This document shows, in pieces, positions 6,970-15,970 of a stretch of DNA of 64,000 bases (the first letter of the stretch is position 1; each line of letters opens with the position of its first letter). The position numbers and the translations under genes were made by a program. The notes below the pieces were generated by a model. That model saw nothing but the letters and a program-made list of their open reading frames with translations, ran no database searches and was not told the origin of the DNA. The stretch comes from Propionibacteriaceae bacterium (GTDB lineage Bacteria > Actinomycetota > Actinomycetes > Propionibacteriales > Propionibacteriaceae). The stretch spans positions 124,001 through 188,000 of the forward strand of contig JAISCA010000002.1 of assembly GCA_031265875.1 (NCBI GenBank), in the 5' to 3' direction.

Positions 6970-7721
6970 CCGGGCCGGGCTGGTTGGCCGACCGGACGGC
7001 CATCGTGACCGGTTCCGCCGCCGGCATCGGGCGCGACATCGCCCAGCTCTTCAGCGACCAGGGGGCGCAGGTCGTGATCGCCGACATCGATCAGCCGGCC
7101 GCGCTCAGAGCCGCCGCCGAACTTGAGGCGGCCGGCCGGCCCGCCCTCGGCCTGGCCCTGGACGTCACCGACGAGGCCTCGGTCGACCAGGTCGTGGCCG
7201 CGACGGTGGAGCGCTACGGCGGCCTCGACGTCTACGTCAACAACGCCGGCTTCACCCGTGACGCCGTCATGCGCAAGATGAGCCCGGCGGACTTCCTGGC
7301 CGTCATCCACGTCCACCTGTTGGGGTCGTGGCTCGGGGTCAGGGCCGCCAGCGCCGCCATGCGGGCGGGTGGCCGGGCCGGGTCGATCATCAACATGTCC
7401 TCCATCTCGGGCAAGGTCGGCAACCCCGGTCAGACCAATTACTCGACCGCCAAAGCCGGTCTGATCGGTTTGACCAAGTCAGCCGCCAAAGAGGTGGCCC
7501 GCTACGGCATCCGGGTCAACGCCATCCAGCCCGGTCTGATTGACACCGCCATGATGGCCCAGGTGCCGCCCGCGGTCCTGGCCGAACGCATCAAAGACAT
7601 CCCACTGGGACGCTTCGGAGCCATCCGGGACGTCTCCCAGACCGCCCTGTTCCTGGCCAGCGATCTGTCCAGCTACATCACCGGCGCCGTCATCGAGGTG
7701 ACCGGCGGGCGGCACATGTAG
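6966..7721 (+). CDS. Short-chain dehydrogenase (FabG-like 3-hydroxyacyl-CoA dehydrogenase)
   Basis: 251 residues from ATG 6966, which overlaps the hydratase stop. The Rossmann motif TGSAAGIG is at 15-22, the Asp near 40 suggests NAD(H) preference, NNAG is at 92-95, catalytic Ser is at about 145-146, and Tyr159/Lys163 lie in YSTAK. FabG-type SDRs act on R-3-hydroxyacyl thioesters, matching the R-hydratase just upstream. Together they give a 3-ketoacyl-CoA for the thiolase. Confidence 0.9.
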   Translation: MTGPGWLADRTAIVTGSAAGIGRDIAQLFSDQGAQVVIADIDQPAALRAAAELEAAGRPALGLALDVTDEASVDQVVAATVERYGGLDVYVNNAGFTRDAVMRKMSPADFLAVIHVHLLGSWLGVRAASAAMRAGGRAGSIINMSSISGKVGNPGQTNYSTAKAGLIGLTKSAAKEVARYGIRVNAIQPGLIDTAMMAQVPPAVLAERIKDIPLGRFGAIRDVSQTALFLASDLSSYITGAVIEVTGGRHM

Positions 7722-7772
7722 CCCGGTCCCGTCGCCCCGCGCGGGGCGTCAGCACGAAGAGGAGTGAACACC

Positions 7773-8555
7773 ATGGAGCTCGAGAGCTTCCGACTCGACA
7801 TCCCCGAGCCGGGCGTCGCCGTCGTCACCTTCGACCGTCCGCCGGTCAACGCCCAGAACCGGCGCTCGCGCGAGGAGTTGATCTGGCTGTTGGACGAGAT
7901 CTCGGAGCGGGACGACATCGCCGTGGTCGTGCTGACCGGCCAGGGCCAGGTCTTCTCGGCCGGAGCCGACATCAAGGAGCGCTCCGGCATGACCAGCGGC
8001 GGGGCCGACTACCTGCGCCACAACCGCATCACGCGCGAGTTCTTCTACGCCGTCAACGATTGCAAGAAGCCGATCATCGGCGCCATCAACGGGGCCGCCA
8101 TCGGGGCCGGCTACGCCTTGCTGGCCGGTTGCGACATTCTGATCGCCTCCGACCAGGCCTGGATCCAGATGCCCGAATTGGACCGGGGCCTGATGGGCGG
8201 GGCCAAGTTCCTGGAGAAGCACCTGCCCCGGGCGGTGGCCCGGATGCTCTTCTTCACCTCGCGTAAGTTGGACGCCGCCCACATGGCCCAATACGGCCTG
8301 GTGGTCGACCTGGTCCCGCCGGACCAGTTGCTGGAAGCCGCCCTGTCTCTGGCCCGCGACATCGCCCGTAAGCACTGGCCGGCCGTGCAGAAGGCCAAAG
8401 CCGCCTTCAACGCGGCCGAGGACCTGCCCTATCGCGACGGCTACCGTTTCGAGCAGACCATCACGGCCGAATTGGCCGGTTCCGCCTACACCGTCGAAGC
8501 CCAGCGGGCCTTCTTGGAGAAGCGGCCGGCCGACTACAGCCAGGCCGCCACATGA
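7773..8555 (+). CDS. Crotonase-superfamily protein (enoyl-CoA hydratase/isomerase)
   Basis: 260 residues. ATG 7773 is chosen because AAGAGGAG ends 8 nt upstream; a GTG three codons earlier overlaps that site. Oxyanion-hole segments are present (FSAGADIKER, NGAAIGAGYALL). The position of the first hydratase glutamate (rat Glu144) is Ala115, while the second (Glu164) is kept as Glu135 in MPEL. Loss of one acid is usual in crotonases that isomerise, hydrolyse or cleave rather than hydrate. Since a MaoC hydratase already serves the operon, a double-bond isomerase or ring/ketone hydrolase role is plausible. Confidence 0.88.
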   Translation: MELESFRLDIPEPGVAVVTFDRPPVNAQNRRSREELIWLLDEISERDDIAVVVLTGQGQVFSAGADIKERSGMTSGGADYLRHNRITREFFYAVNDCKKPIIGAINGAAIGAGYALLAGCDILIASDQAWIQMPELDRGLMGGAKFLEKHLPRAVARMLFFTSRKLDAAHMAQYGLVVDLVPPDQLLEAALSLARDIARKHWPAVQKAKAAFNAAEDLPYRDGYRFEQTITAELAGSAYTVEAQRAFLEKRPADYSQAAT

Positions 8556-9724
8556 GCGCCAGCTTCGTCTACGACGCCGTCCGCACCCCCTTCGGCCGCT
8601 ACGGCCACGGGCTGGCCGGACTGCGCCCGGACGATCTGGCGGCCGGTCTGCTGGCCGAGTTGGTGGCCCGGCAGCCCGGGCTGGACCCGGCGTCGATCGA
8701 CGACGTCATCCTGGGCGACGCCAACCAGGCCGGGGAGGACAACCGTGACGTGGCCCGGATGGCGGCCCTGCTGGCCGGCCTGCCGATCACAGTGCCGGGG
8801 GTGACCGTCAACCGGCTCTGCGGCTCCAGCCTGGAAGCCGTCATCCAAGCCAGCCGGGCGATCGAGTCGGGTGACGCCGACCTCGTCCTAGCCGGCGGGG
8901 TCGAGTCGATGTCGCGCGCCCCCTGGGTGGTGGCCAAGCCGGCCCGGCCTTATCCCAGCGCCCACCAGACCATGCACTCGACCACCCTGGGCTGGCGCCT
9001 GGTCAACCCCCGGATGCCCCAGGACTGGACCATCGCCCTGGGCGAGACGGCCGAGATCCTGGCCTTGGAGCACGGCATCTCCCGACAGGCCCAAGACGAG
9101 TTCGCCTGGCGCAGCCACCGGCTGGCCGCCGCGGCTTGGACGGCCGGCCGCTACGAGGCCGAGATCGTCCGCCCGAGCGGGGTCGAATTGGCCCGTGACG
9201 AGGGCATCCGGCCCGACACCGAGCTGGCGGCGCTGGCCCGGTTGAAGCCGGCCTTCCGCCCGGACGGCAGTGTCACGGCCGGTAACTCGTCGCCGCTCAG
9301 CGACGGGGCCTCGGCCTTGCTGATCGCCGCCGAGGGCCGGCCGGGTCTGGGCCGGCCGCTGGCCCGGATCGCCGGCCGGGGGGCGGCCGCCGTCGTGCCG
9401 ACCCACTTCGGCCTGGCCCCGGTCGCGGCCGCCCAACGGGCGCTCGAGCGAGCCGGTCGCAGCTGGGCCGAGGTCGACCTGGTGGAACTGAACGAAGCTT
9501 TCGCGGCTCAGAGCCTGGCCTGTCTCAAGCTCTGGCCCCAAGTCGATCCCGAGATCGTCAACGTCGACGGCGGCGCCATCGCCCTGGGCCATCCTCTGGG
9601 CGCCTCCGGCGGCCGTATCTTGGGCCACCTGGCCCACCGCTTGGCCGCTCGCGGCGGCGGGGTCGGGTTGGCCGCCATCTGCATCGGCGTCGGGCAAGGG
9701 CTGGCGGTGGTGCTGGAAGCCTGA
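8552..9724 (+). CDS. Acetyl-CoA acetyltransferase / 3-ketoacyl-CoA thiolase
   Basis: 390 residues, standard thiolase length. The nucleophilic Cys90 is in NRLCGSS, His347 in GHPLGASGG and Cys377 in AICIGVGQG. The N-terminus (VYDAVRTPFGRYGHGLAGLRPDDL) resembles the PcaF/PaaJ branch, which cleaves 3-oxoadipyl-CoA and related diacid esters, although a general thiolase is possible. Its start overlaps the crotonase stop. It completes the hydratase-dehydrogenase-thiolase sequence and would release acetyl-CoA or propionyl-CoA. Confidence 0.92.
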   Translation: MSASFVYDAVRTPFGRYGHGLAGLRPDDLAAGLLAELVARQPGLDPASIDDVILGDANQAGEDNRDVARMAALLAGLPITVPGVTVNRLCGSSLEAVIQASRAIESGDADLVLAGGVESMSRAPWVVAKPARPYPSAHQTMHSTTLGWRLVNPRMPQDWTIALGETAEILALEHGISRQAQDEFAWRSHRLAAAAWTAGRYEAEIVRPSGVELARDEGIRPDTELAALARLKPAFRPDGSVTAGNSSPLSDGASALLIAAEGRPGLGRPLARIAGRGAAAVVPTHFGLAPVAAAQRALERAGRSWAEVDLVELNEAFAAQSLACLKLWPQVDPEIVNVDGGAIALGHPLGASGGRILGHLAHRLAARGGGVGLAAICIGVGQGLAVVLEA

Positions 9725-9772
9725 TCCTGGCCGGTCACCCCCACAGAAGAACCTCAGTCGAGACCACACTCC

Positions 9773-9792
9773 ACCAGGCCAGACGGCCTGGT
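9773..9792 (+). promoter_or_regulatory. Hairpin in the thiolase-livK gap
   Basis: ACCAGGCC (9773-9780) pairs perfectly with GGCCTGGT (9785-9792) over a 4-nt loop, 17 nt before the livK start. No T-run follows. It probably protects the 5' end of the abundant binding-protein message or partly ends the upstream mRNA. Confidence 0.6.
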
Positions 9793-9809
9793 ATCAGAAA
9801 GGGGAAATA

Positions 9810-11048
9810 ATGCTTACAAAGAAGTGGGCAGGAGCCGCCGTCGCCATGGCTCTGGTCCTGGGCCTGGCCTCCTGCGGCGGACAAGACGACAACTCCGGCG
9901 AGTCCGGAAATCCCATCACCATCGGCGTGCTCGGCCCCATCTCGGGGGCTTTCGCCGACGCCGGCTTGAACTACCGCCAGGGGGCCCAGATCGCGGCGGA
10001 CCAGATCAACGCCCGGGGCGGCGTGCTGGGCCGTCAGCTGAAGGTCGAGGCCAAAGACACGGCGGCCGGTCCGCAAGAGGCCAGCCAAGCCGTGCGCGAC
10101 TTCGTCTCCTCCGGCACCAACTTCCTGATCGGGGAGCTGTCCAGCGCCAACTGCCTGGCCGACGCCCCCTTGGTGGACCAACTGGACGCCGTCTTCATCA
10201 CCGGCATCTGCTCGGTCGAGGAGCTGACCGGCCAGGCCGGCCAGGCCGCGCCCTACTCCCGCACCTTCCGGGCCGGGGCCACCAGCAGCGCCAACATCGT
10301 CGCCATGGCGGACGCCATCGGCCGTCGCTTCCCGCAGGTCACGACCTATGACTCCTTCGCTTTCGACTATGTCACCGGCCACCTGCAGTGGGATCAGTAC
10401 GTCCAGGCCTACGCCGACAACGGCAAGCCCATCACGGTGGGCAAGGACCTCTGGGTGCCGATGGACCAGCAGAACTACGGCTCCCAGATCTCGGTCTTAG
10501 CCACCGCCTCGACCGAGGGCGAGCACAAGGGGTTGTACATCGGCACCTACGGCGCCGGCACGGCCTCCTTCCTGCAACAAGCCGAGCCCTACGACTTCCT
10601 CAAGAACTACGAGGTCGTCGTCACGCCCGGCGGCTACTACCCGGTGGCCCGTGACCTGAACGGCTCGGCTCCGCTGGTCTGGAACGGCTACGAGTACAAC
10701 TGGGCCGCCTATGACACGCCCGAGAACGACGCCTTCGTGGCCGACTTCGAGGCCCTGGCCGGCAAGAAGCCGATCACCTGGTCCTACGTCTCCTACGTCG
10801 CCGTGCTGGCCTACGCCGCCGCCATCGAGAAAGCCGGCTCGGACTCCCCGGCCGACGTGGCGGCCGCTTTGGCGGGCATCGCCTTCGCCTCGCCCCAGGG
10901 CGAGTACCTGATCGACGCCGTCACCCACAACGGCTCCGCCAACATCGTGCTGATGGAGACCGAGGGCGACCCCAACGATCCTGAGCGAGTCAGGATGTTG
11001 GAGACGATCGTGATCCCGTACACCGACACCGTGACGTTCAACTTCTAA
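9810..11048 (+). CDS. Branched-chain-amino-acid-type ABC transporter substrate-binding lipoprotein
   Basis: 412 residues. The signal peptide has a lipobox ending LASC with Cys22, so the protein is a membrane-tethered lipoprotein. The mature part starts ITIGVLGPISGAFADAG, typical of type I periplasmic-binding (LivK/Peripla_BP_6) proteins. GAAAGGGG precedes ATG 9810. Members of this family also bind aromatic and dicarboxylic acids. Given the CoA-based catabolic genes around it, the ligand is probably the operon's carboxylic acid substrate rather than leucine. Confidence 0.9.
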   Translation: MLTKKWAGAAVAMALVLGLASCGGQDDNSGESGNPITIGVLGPISGAFADAGLNYRQGAQIAADQINARGGVLGRQLKVEAKDTAAGPQEASQAVRDFVSSGTNFLIGELSSANCLADAPLVDQLDAVFITGICSVEELTGQAGQAAPYSRTFRAGATSSANIVAMADAIGRRFPQVTTYDSFAFDYVTGHLQWDQYVQAYADNGKPITVGKDLWVPMDQQNYGSQISVLATASTEGEHKGLYIGTYGAGTASFLQQAEPYDFLKNYEVVVTPGGYYPVARDLNGSAPLVWNGYEYNWAAYDTPENDAFVADFEALAGKKPITWSYVSYVAVLAYAAAIEKAGSDSPADVAAALAGIAFASPQGEYLIDAVTHNGSANIVLMETEGDPNDPERVRMLETIVIPYTDTVTFNF

Positions 11049-11058
11049 GCCGGACGCC

Positions 11059-11946
11059 ATGAACCAACTCCTGTCGGCCGTTATCAACGGCGTCGCCACC
11101 GGGGTACCGCTATTCCTGGTGGCCAGCGGCTTCACGCTGATCTACGGCGTGATGGGGGTCCTCAACTTCGCGCACGGCGCCTTCTTCATGTTCGGCGCCT
11201 ACTGCTTCGCGGTCATGCTGGCCGGACAGGCGCTCAGCCTGCCCCTGTTCCTGCTCTACGCCCTGGGGGCGGCGGCGGTGATCGCCGTCCTCGGGGTGTT
11301 GAGCGAACGGTTGGTCTTCGCCCGCCTCTACAACTCCGGCCACATGATCAACCTGTTGGCCGCCTACGCCTTGATGCTGATGCTGATCGGCCTGTCCATC
11401 CTGATCTTCGGCACCACCACCTACCATGTGCCCAGGCCGTCGCCTTTCCGGGGCGCGGTCCACATCGGCACGGTGCCGGTGCCGGCCTACAACCTCTTCG
11501 TCATCGCGGCCGGCCTGGTGGTGGCGGCCGGTCTGTGGTTCCTGCTCAACAAGAGCGGCCTGGGCATGAAGATCCGGGCCGTGGCGCACGACCGCACCAC
11601 GGCTAGGGCTCTCGGCGTCAGGGCCCCACTGGTCGGCATGGGCGTCTTCGCCTTGGGCTGCGCCTTGGCCGGCCTGGCCGGAGCCCTCGACTCGCCCATG
11701 ATCTCGGTCGCCCAGGGCATGGACGCGACCTTCGCCATCCAGTTCTTCGTCGTCGTCATCATCGGTGGCTTGGGCTCGACTTGGGGCGCGCTGTTCGCCT
11801 CCTTGCTGGTCGGCCTGATGGAGAGCCTGCTGGTCTACTACGCCCCGGCCTGGTCCCAGTACGGCATGTACATCCTGGTCGTCTTCGTCTTGCTGCTGCG
11901 GCCTCAGGGCCTGTTCGTGCGCGGCCCGGCCATCACCCACTCCTAG
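11059..11946 (+). CDS. Liv-type ABC transporter permease (LivH family)
   Basis: 295 residues with about eight membrane segments. The N-terminal motif TLIYGVMGVLNFAHGAFFM is diagnostic for LivH. A conserved cytoplasmic stretch MKIRAVAHDRTTARALGV (about residues 170-187) contacts the ATPases. It starts 10 bp after livK and pairs with the LivM-type permease that follows. Confidence 0.93.
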   Translation: MNQLLSAVINGVATGVPLFLVASGFTLIYGVMGVLNFAHGAFFMFGAYCFAVMLAGQALSLPLFLLYALGAAAVIAVLGVLSERLVFARLYNSGHMINLLAAYALMLMLIGLSILIFGTTTYHVPRPSPFRGAVHIGTVPVPAYNLFVIAAGLVVAAGLWFLLNKSGLGMKIRAVAHDRTTARALGVRAPLVGMGVFALGCALAGLAGALDSPMISVAQGMDATFAIQFFVVVIIGGLGSTWGALFASLLVGLMESLLVYYAPAWSQYGMYILVVFVLLLRPQGLFVRGPAITHS

Positions 11947-11955
11947 GGGATCGAC

Positions 11956-12981
11956 ATGAGCATTGACAGCCTTGAGACTGAGACCGCCCCAGCGCCGGCC
12001 CGGCGCGACCGGGTGGCCTGGTTGGCTCGCTCCGGCGAGCGTTTCGACGTGCCAGTAGTGCTGCTGCTGGCCGGTCTGGTGGTGGCCTTCTTCCCCACCA
12101 ACCTGCAATTCCTGGCCACCACCATGTTGATCTACGGCCTGCTGGCCATGAGCGCCAACCTGATCGTGGGTTGGTTGGGCACGATGACCTTCGGCCACGC
12201 CGCCTTCTTCGGGGCCGGCATCTATTTCGTGGCCTTGATGAAGGACTTCCATCTCAACCCGCTGCTGCTGGTCGTGTCGGCCGGTCTGGTGGGGGCTTTG
12301 TTCGCCGCCTTCTTCTGCGTCGTCACCTTGCGCTTGAGCGGCATCGCCTTCGTCATGATGACGATGGTGTTCGGACAGGTCTTGTATCTCTTGCTCTTCA
12401 CCATCAAGGCTCTGCACGGCGACGACGGCATCCCCGGGGTTCTGCCCGGCAGCCTGTTCGGATTCAATCTGCTGCTGCCGAAGTACTTCTGGTGGTACGC
12501 CTTGGCGGTGGTGGGGGTCTGCCTGTTCGTCATGCGCCTGATCAACCGCTCGACCTTCGGCTACGCCGTCCTGGCCAGTCGCGACGACCCGGTCCGGGCC
12601 GCCGCCTTGGGTCTGCCGACACGGTCGATCAGGACCCGGGTGGTCGTCTTGGCCGGCTTCTTCGCCGGTGTCGCCGGCGCCCTCTTCGTCCAACAGCAGG
12701 GCATCGCCAGCTCCGACACCTTGTATTGGCTGAACAGCGGCAACATCGTCTTAATGTGCCTGGTCGGGGGCCGGGGCCACTTCTTCGGGCCGATGGTCGG
12801 AGCGGTCGTCTTCGTCTGGCTCAACACCCAGTTGTTCCAGGGCATCAACTACGCCAACCTCTTCATCGGCTTGATCTTCCTCGTCATCGTGTTGGCCTGG
12901 CCCGACGGCCTGTCCGGCTTGCCCGGCAAGACGCGCGGGCTGATCCGTCGCCTCAGGGCTGGGAAAGGGGGCCGGCCATGA
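11956..12981 (+). CDS. Liv-type ABC transporter permease (LivM family)
   Basis: 341 residues, about ten membrane segments. The LivM hallmarks are the segment LLAMSANLIVGWLGTMTFGHAAFFG and the cytoplasmic YAVLASRDDPVRAAALGL. It forms the heterodimeric channel with the LivH-type subunit. The stop overlaps the start of the first ATPase gene (ATGA). Confidence 0.93.
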   Translation: MSIDSLETETAPAPARRDRVAWLARSGERFDVPVVLLLAGLVVAFFPTNLQFLATTMLIYGLLAMSANLIVGWLGTMTFGHAAFFGAGIYFVALMKDFHLNPLLLVVSAGLVGALFAAFFCVVTLRLSGIAFVMMTMVFGQVLYLLLFTIKALHGDDGIPGVLPGSLFGFNLLLPKYFWWYALAVVGVCLFVMRLINRSTFGYAVLASRDDPVRAAALGLPTRSIRTRVVVLAGFFAGVAGALFVQQQGIASSDTLYWLNSGNIVLMCLVGGRGHFFGPMVGAVVFVWLNTQLFQGINYANLFIGLIFLVIVLAWPDGLSGLPGKTRGLIRRLRAGKGGRP

Positions 12982-13766
12982 CGGCCAGACCGGTCGCGCC
13001 GGAAGTCCCGGTGCTGGAGACCCGCGCGGTCTCCAAGAGTTACTACGGGGCGCCAGCCGTGATCGACCTCTCCGTGACGGTCCTCCGCGGTGAGACCCTG
13101 GCCATCATCGGCCCCAACGGGGCTGGCAAGAGCACCTATTTCGGGTTGATCGCCGGCGAGCACGCCACCGGCGGCGGCGGCAGCATTCTCTTCAACGGCG
13201 TCGACATCACCCACTGGTCGGCCCACCGGCGGGCCCAGGCCGGCATGAGCCGGACCTTCCAAGTGGCCCGGTTGTTCACCTCCCGCCGGGTCATCGAGTG
13301 CCTGCAGATCGCCGCCGCCGCCAAGCGGAACGGCCACCGCAGTTGCTTACGTGACTTCCGCCGTTTCGCCACCGGCGACCAAGACCACATCGAGCGGATC
13401 ATGGCCGGGCTCGGTCTGGCCGGTTTGGAGGACGTGCGGGCCGGCAATCTGGCCCAAGGCGACCGCAAACGGCTGGAATTGGCCATGGCCATGGTCCAAC
13501 GGCCCGCCCTGCTGCTGCTGGACGAGCCGACGGCCGGCATGTCGACCGAGGACTGCCTGTTGACGGTCGACACCCTCAAAGGCATCCAGCGAGCCGACCC
13601 GGACCTGACCATCGTCATGACCGGCCATGACATGGACGTGTTGTTCGCGGTGGCCCGCCGCATCGTCTTGATGGCGGAGGGCCGCCAGGTCATGGACGGC
13701 ACCCCGGAAGAGGTCGGGTCGTCCCAGATCGCCCGCAAGGTCTACCTCGGAGATGAGCATGTCTGA
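12978..13766 (+). CDS. Liv-type ABC transporter ATPase (LivG family)
   Basis: 262 residues from ATG 12978. Walker A is GPNGAGKST (about 46-54), Walker B is LLLLDEPTAGMS, and the switch His is in MTGHDMDVLF. The signature region reads LAQGDRKRLELAMAM, with LAQGD in place of the usual LSxGQ, a change common in LivG proteins. It energises the two permeases together with the LivF-type ATPase that overlaps its 3' end. Confidence 0.93.
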   Translation: MTARPVAPEVPVLETRAVSKSYYGAPAVIDLSVTVLRGETLAIIGPNGAGKSTYFGLIAGEHATGGGGSILFNGVDITHWSAHRRAQAGMSRTFQVARLFTSRRVIECLQIAAAAKRNGHRSCLRDFRRFATGDQDHIERIMAGLGLAGLEDVRAGNLAQGDRKRLELAMAMVQRPALLLLDEPTAGMSTEDCLLTVDTLKGIQRADPDLTIVMTGHDMDVLFAVARRIVLMAEGRQVMDGTPEEVGSSQIARKVYLGDEHV

Positions 13767-14505
13767 TCACGTCCTGGCCCTGACCGGCGTCAACGCTTGG
13801 TACGGCCACGCCCAAGCTCTGTTCGGCCTCGATCTGACCGTTGACGCCGGCCAGATCGTGGCTCTGATGGGGCGCAACGGAGCCGGTAAGACCACCTGCT
13901 TGCGCAGCGTCATGGGCATCGAGGCCCGGCGCAGCGGCAGCGTTCAGTTGGCCGGCCAACCCATCGAAGGTCTCGGCGTCGAGGCCATCGCCCGCCGGGG
14001 CGTCGGTTGGGTGCCGGACGACCGCCGCATCTTCCCCACCCTGACCGTGCGCGAGAACCTGCAACTGGTGCGCGGCATCGCCAAACGCCAAGGCCGCCAG
14101 CCGATGTCGGTGGCCGAGCTGGTCGAGGTGCTGCCCATCATGGAGCGGCTGATCGACCGTAAGGGGCACGCCCTGTCCGGCGGCGAGCAGCAGGCCGTCA
14201 CCATCGCCCGTGCCCTGGTCGGCCGGCCCCAGATCCTCTTGCTGGACGAGCCGACCGAGGGCTTGGCCCCGGTCATCGTCCAGGGCCTGGCCCAGTCCAT
14301 CGCCGCCTTGCCCGAGCGGCACGGGGTCTCCATCCTGTTGGCCGAGCAGAACCTCAGCTTCGTGCGCGACGTGGCCGAGCGGGTCTACGTGCTCGACATC
14401 GGTCGCTTGGTCTTCGCCGGCGACACGGCCGAGTTCATGGAGTCGCCCGAGTTGCAGGAGCGCTACCTGGCCGTGGCCCGGTCGAGTGGGACGAACCATG
14501 GCTGA
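13759..14505 (+). CDS. Liv-type ABC transporter ATPase (LivF family)
   Basis: 248 residues. ATG 13759 is preferred over ATG 13753 because CGGAG ends 6 nt before it. Walker A is GRNGAGKTT, signature LSGGEQQ, Walker B ILLLDEPTEGLAP, and the LivF-type LLAEQNLSFV follows. It overlaps the LivG gene by 8 bp and the next gene by 8 bp, so the transporter and the MmgE/PrpD enzyme are made from one message. Confidence 0.93.
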   Translation: MSDHVLALTGVNAWYGHAQALFGLDLTVDAGQIVALMGRNGAGKTTCLRSVMGIEARRSGSVQLAGQPIEGLGVEAIARRGVGWVPDDRRIFPTLTVRENLQLVRGIAKRQGRQPMSVAELVEVLPIMERLIDRKGHALSGGEQQAVTIARALVGRPQILLLDEPTEGLAPVIVQGLAQSIAALPERHGVSILLAEQNLSFVRDVAERVYVLDIGRLVFAGDTAEFMESPELQERYLAVARSSGTNHG

Positions 14506-15970
14506 GCCAGCGGGGACCAGAGCCGACCGGTCGGACAGCCTGGCCGGCCGGCCCCAGGCCGGGGTGGGACAGCCCCAGGGATCCGCCCCGACGGCGGCCC
14601 AGCGTCTGGCCCGGGCGGCCGCCGCCACCTCGTGGGCCGACCTGCCGCCGACGTTGCGCGAGCGGGCCGTCGACGTCTTCATCGACACCTTGGCGGTCAT
14701 GGCCGCGGGTTCGGACCGCCCGGCCCAGGTCAGTCTGCAAGGTCTGCTCGGCGCGGGCTCAGGCGGGGCCAGCTTGATCGGGCGGGCCGAGCCGGTGTCC
14801 GCCGCCGTGGCCGTGGTCGTCAACGGCTCCAACCCGACCGTCTACCAGATCGACGAGGGCCAACGGCTGTCGCGCGGCCACCCCGGCATCCACATCGTCC
14901 CCGTCGTCTTGGCTTTGACCGAGGAGCGGGGCCTGCCGGCGGCGGACTGCTTCTCGGCCCTGGTGGCCGGTTACGAGGTGGCGGCCCGGGTCGGCCAGTC
15001 GCTTGGCGGCGCCAAGCCTGACATCCATCCGCACGGCAACTGGGGCGCCATCGGAGCGGCCGTCGCCAGCGCTTGGCTGCTCAGCCGAGGCGACGCCCAG
15101 GTCATCGCCAGCGCCATCGAATTGGCCTCCTCCCTAGCCTTGGCGCCGGACCGGGCCGCGCTCAAGGCCGGCCATGGCACGCATCATCTGATGGCTGCCC
15201 TGGGGGCCGAGGCCGGCCTGATCAGCGGGTCGGCGGCGGCGGCCGGGTTCAGCGCCACGCCGGGCTGCTTGGAGCGCTTCTTCGGCCCCCGCTCGGGTCT
15301 GGCCTTCGACCCGGCGGTCCTACTGGCTGGCCTGGGGCCGGAGCGCTGGAGCGAGTACCGGCTGGCCAGCAGCTACTTCAAGTTCTGGCCGGCCTGCGCC
15401 CACACCCACACTTGCATCAACGCCGCCTTGGCTCTACGGCAAGAGTTCGGCTTCGCCGCCGAGGAGGTCGAGCGGATCGACATCCGGGCCTTCGCCGCCG
15501 CCGCCTCGCTCGACCGGACCGAGGTGGGCGACAACGACTTGGCGGCCAGGTACTCCATCCCCTACGTGGTGGCGGCGGCCCTCAGCCAAGGCCGCTTCGA
15601 CCTCGAATCGTTCACTTCGGCCCGGCTGGCCGACCCGGAGCTAGGCCGCCTAGTCGAGCGGGTCGAGTTGCGCCACGACCCCGCCTTGGACGCCGGCTAC
15701 CCGGAGCAGGGCCGTCCCATCGTGATGGAGATCACCTTGCACGACGGTCGCCGGCTGACCCGGGCGGTCGCCCTGTCCTACGGCGACGACGAGCTGCCGG
15801 CCAGTCGCGGGGACCTGCGCCGCAAGGCCCTCCGACTCTTGACCCACCGCTTCGGCCCAGTGGCGGCCGAACGAGCGCTGGCGGCGGCCGAGGCCTTCGG
15901 CGGCGGCGGGCCGATCCAAGATCTGTCGGCGGCCCTGCGGGCCGCCGCGCGAGAGGAGAAGGACGTATGA
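14498..15970 (+). CDS. MmgE/PrpD-family protein
   Basis: 490 residues from ATG 14498, inside the end of the LivF gene. The family fold is clear: an all-helical N-terminal half (ATSWADLPPTLRERAVDVFIDTLAV), DIHPHGNWGAIGAAVASA in the middle, SYFKFWPACAHTHTCINAAL (active-site region), then a smaller C-terminal domain. Known members include 2-methylcitrate dehydratase, iminodisuccinate epimerase and cis-aconitate decarboxylase. They all act on branched or substituted di/tricarboxylates. This hints that the imported acid is such a compound. About 35 residues at the N-terminus are Pro/Gly/Arg-rich and look disordered. Confidence 0.88.
   Translation: MAEPAGTRADRSDSLAGRPQAGVGQPQGSAPTAAQRLARAAAATSWADLPPTLRERAVDVFIDTLAVMAAGSDRPAQVSLQGLLGAGSGGASLIGRAEPVSAAVAVVVNGSNPTVYQIDEGQRLSRGHPGIHIVPVVLALTEERGLPAADCFSALVAGYEVAARVGQSLGGAKPDIHPHGNWGAIGAAVASAWLLSRGDAQVIASAIELASSLALAPDRAALKAGHGTHHLMAALGAEAGLISGSAAAAGFSATPGCLERFFGPRSGLAFDPAVLLAGLGPERWSEYRLASSYFKFWPACAHTHTCINAALALRQEFGFAAEEVERIDIRAFAAAASLDRTEVGDNDLAARYSIPYVVAAALSQGRFDLESFTSARLADPELGRLVERVELRHDPALDAGYPEQGRPIVMEITLHDGRRLTRAVALSYGDDELPASRGDLRRKALRLLTHRFGPVAAERALAAAEAFGGGGPIQDLSAALRAAAREEKDV

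Noticed and set aside
11110..12693. A 527-codon minus-strand frame opposite the two Liv permeases
   Set aside because: Extremely Gln/Asp/His/Gly-rich low-complexity translation, typical of the reverse of membrane-protein genes.
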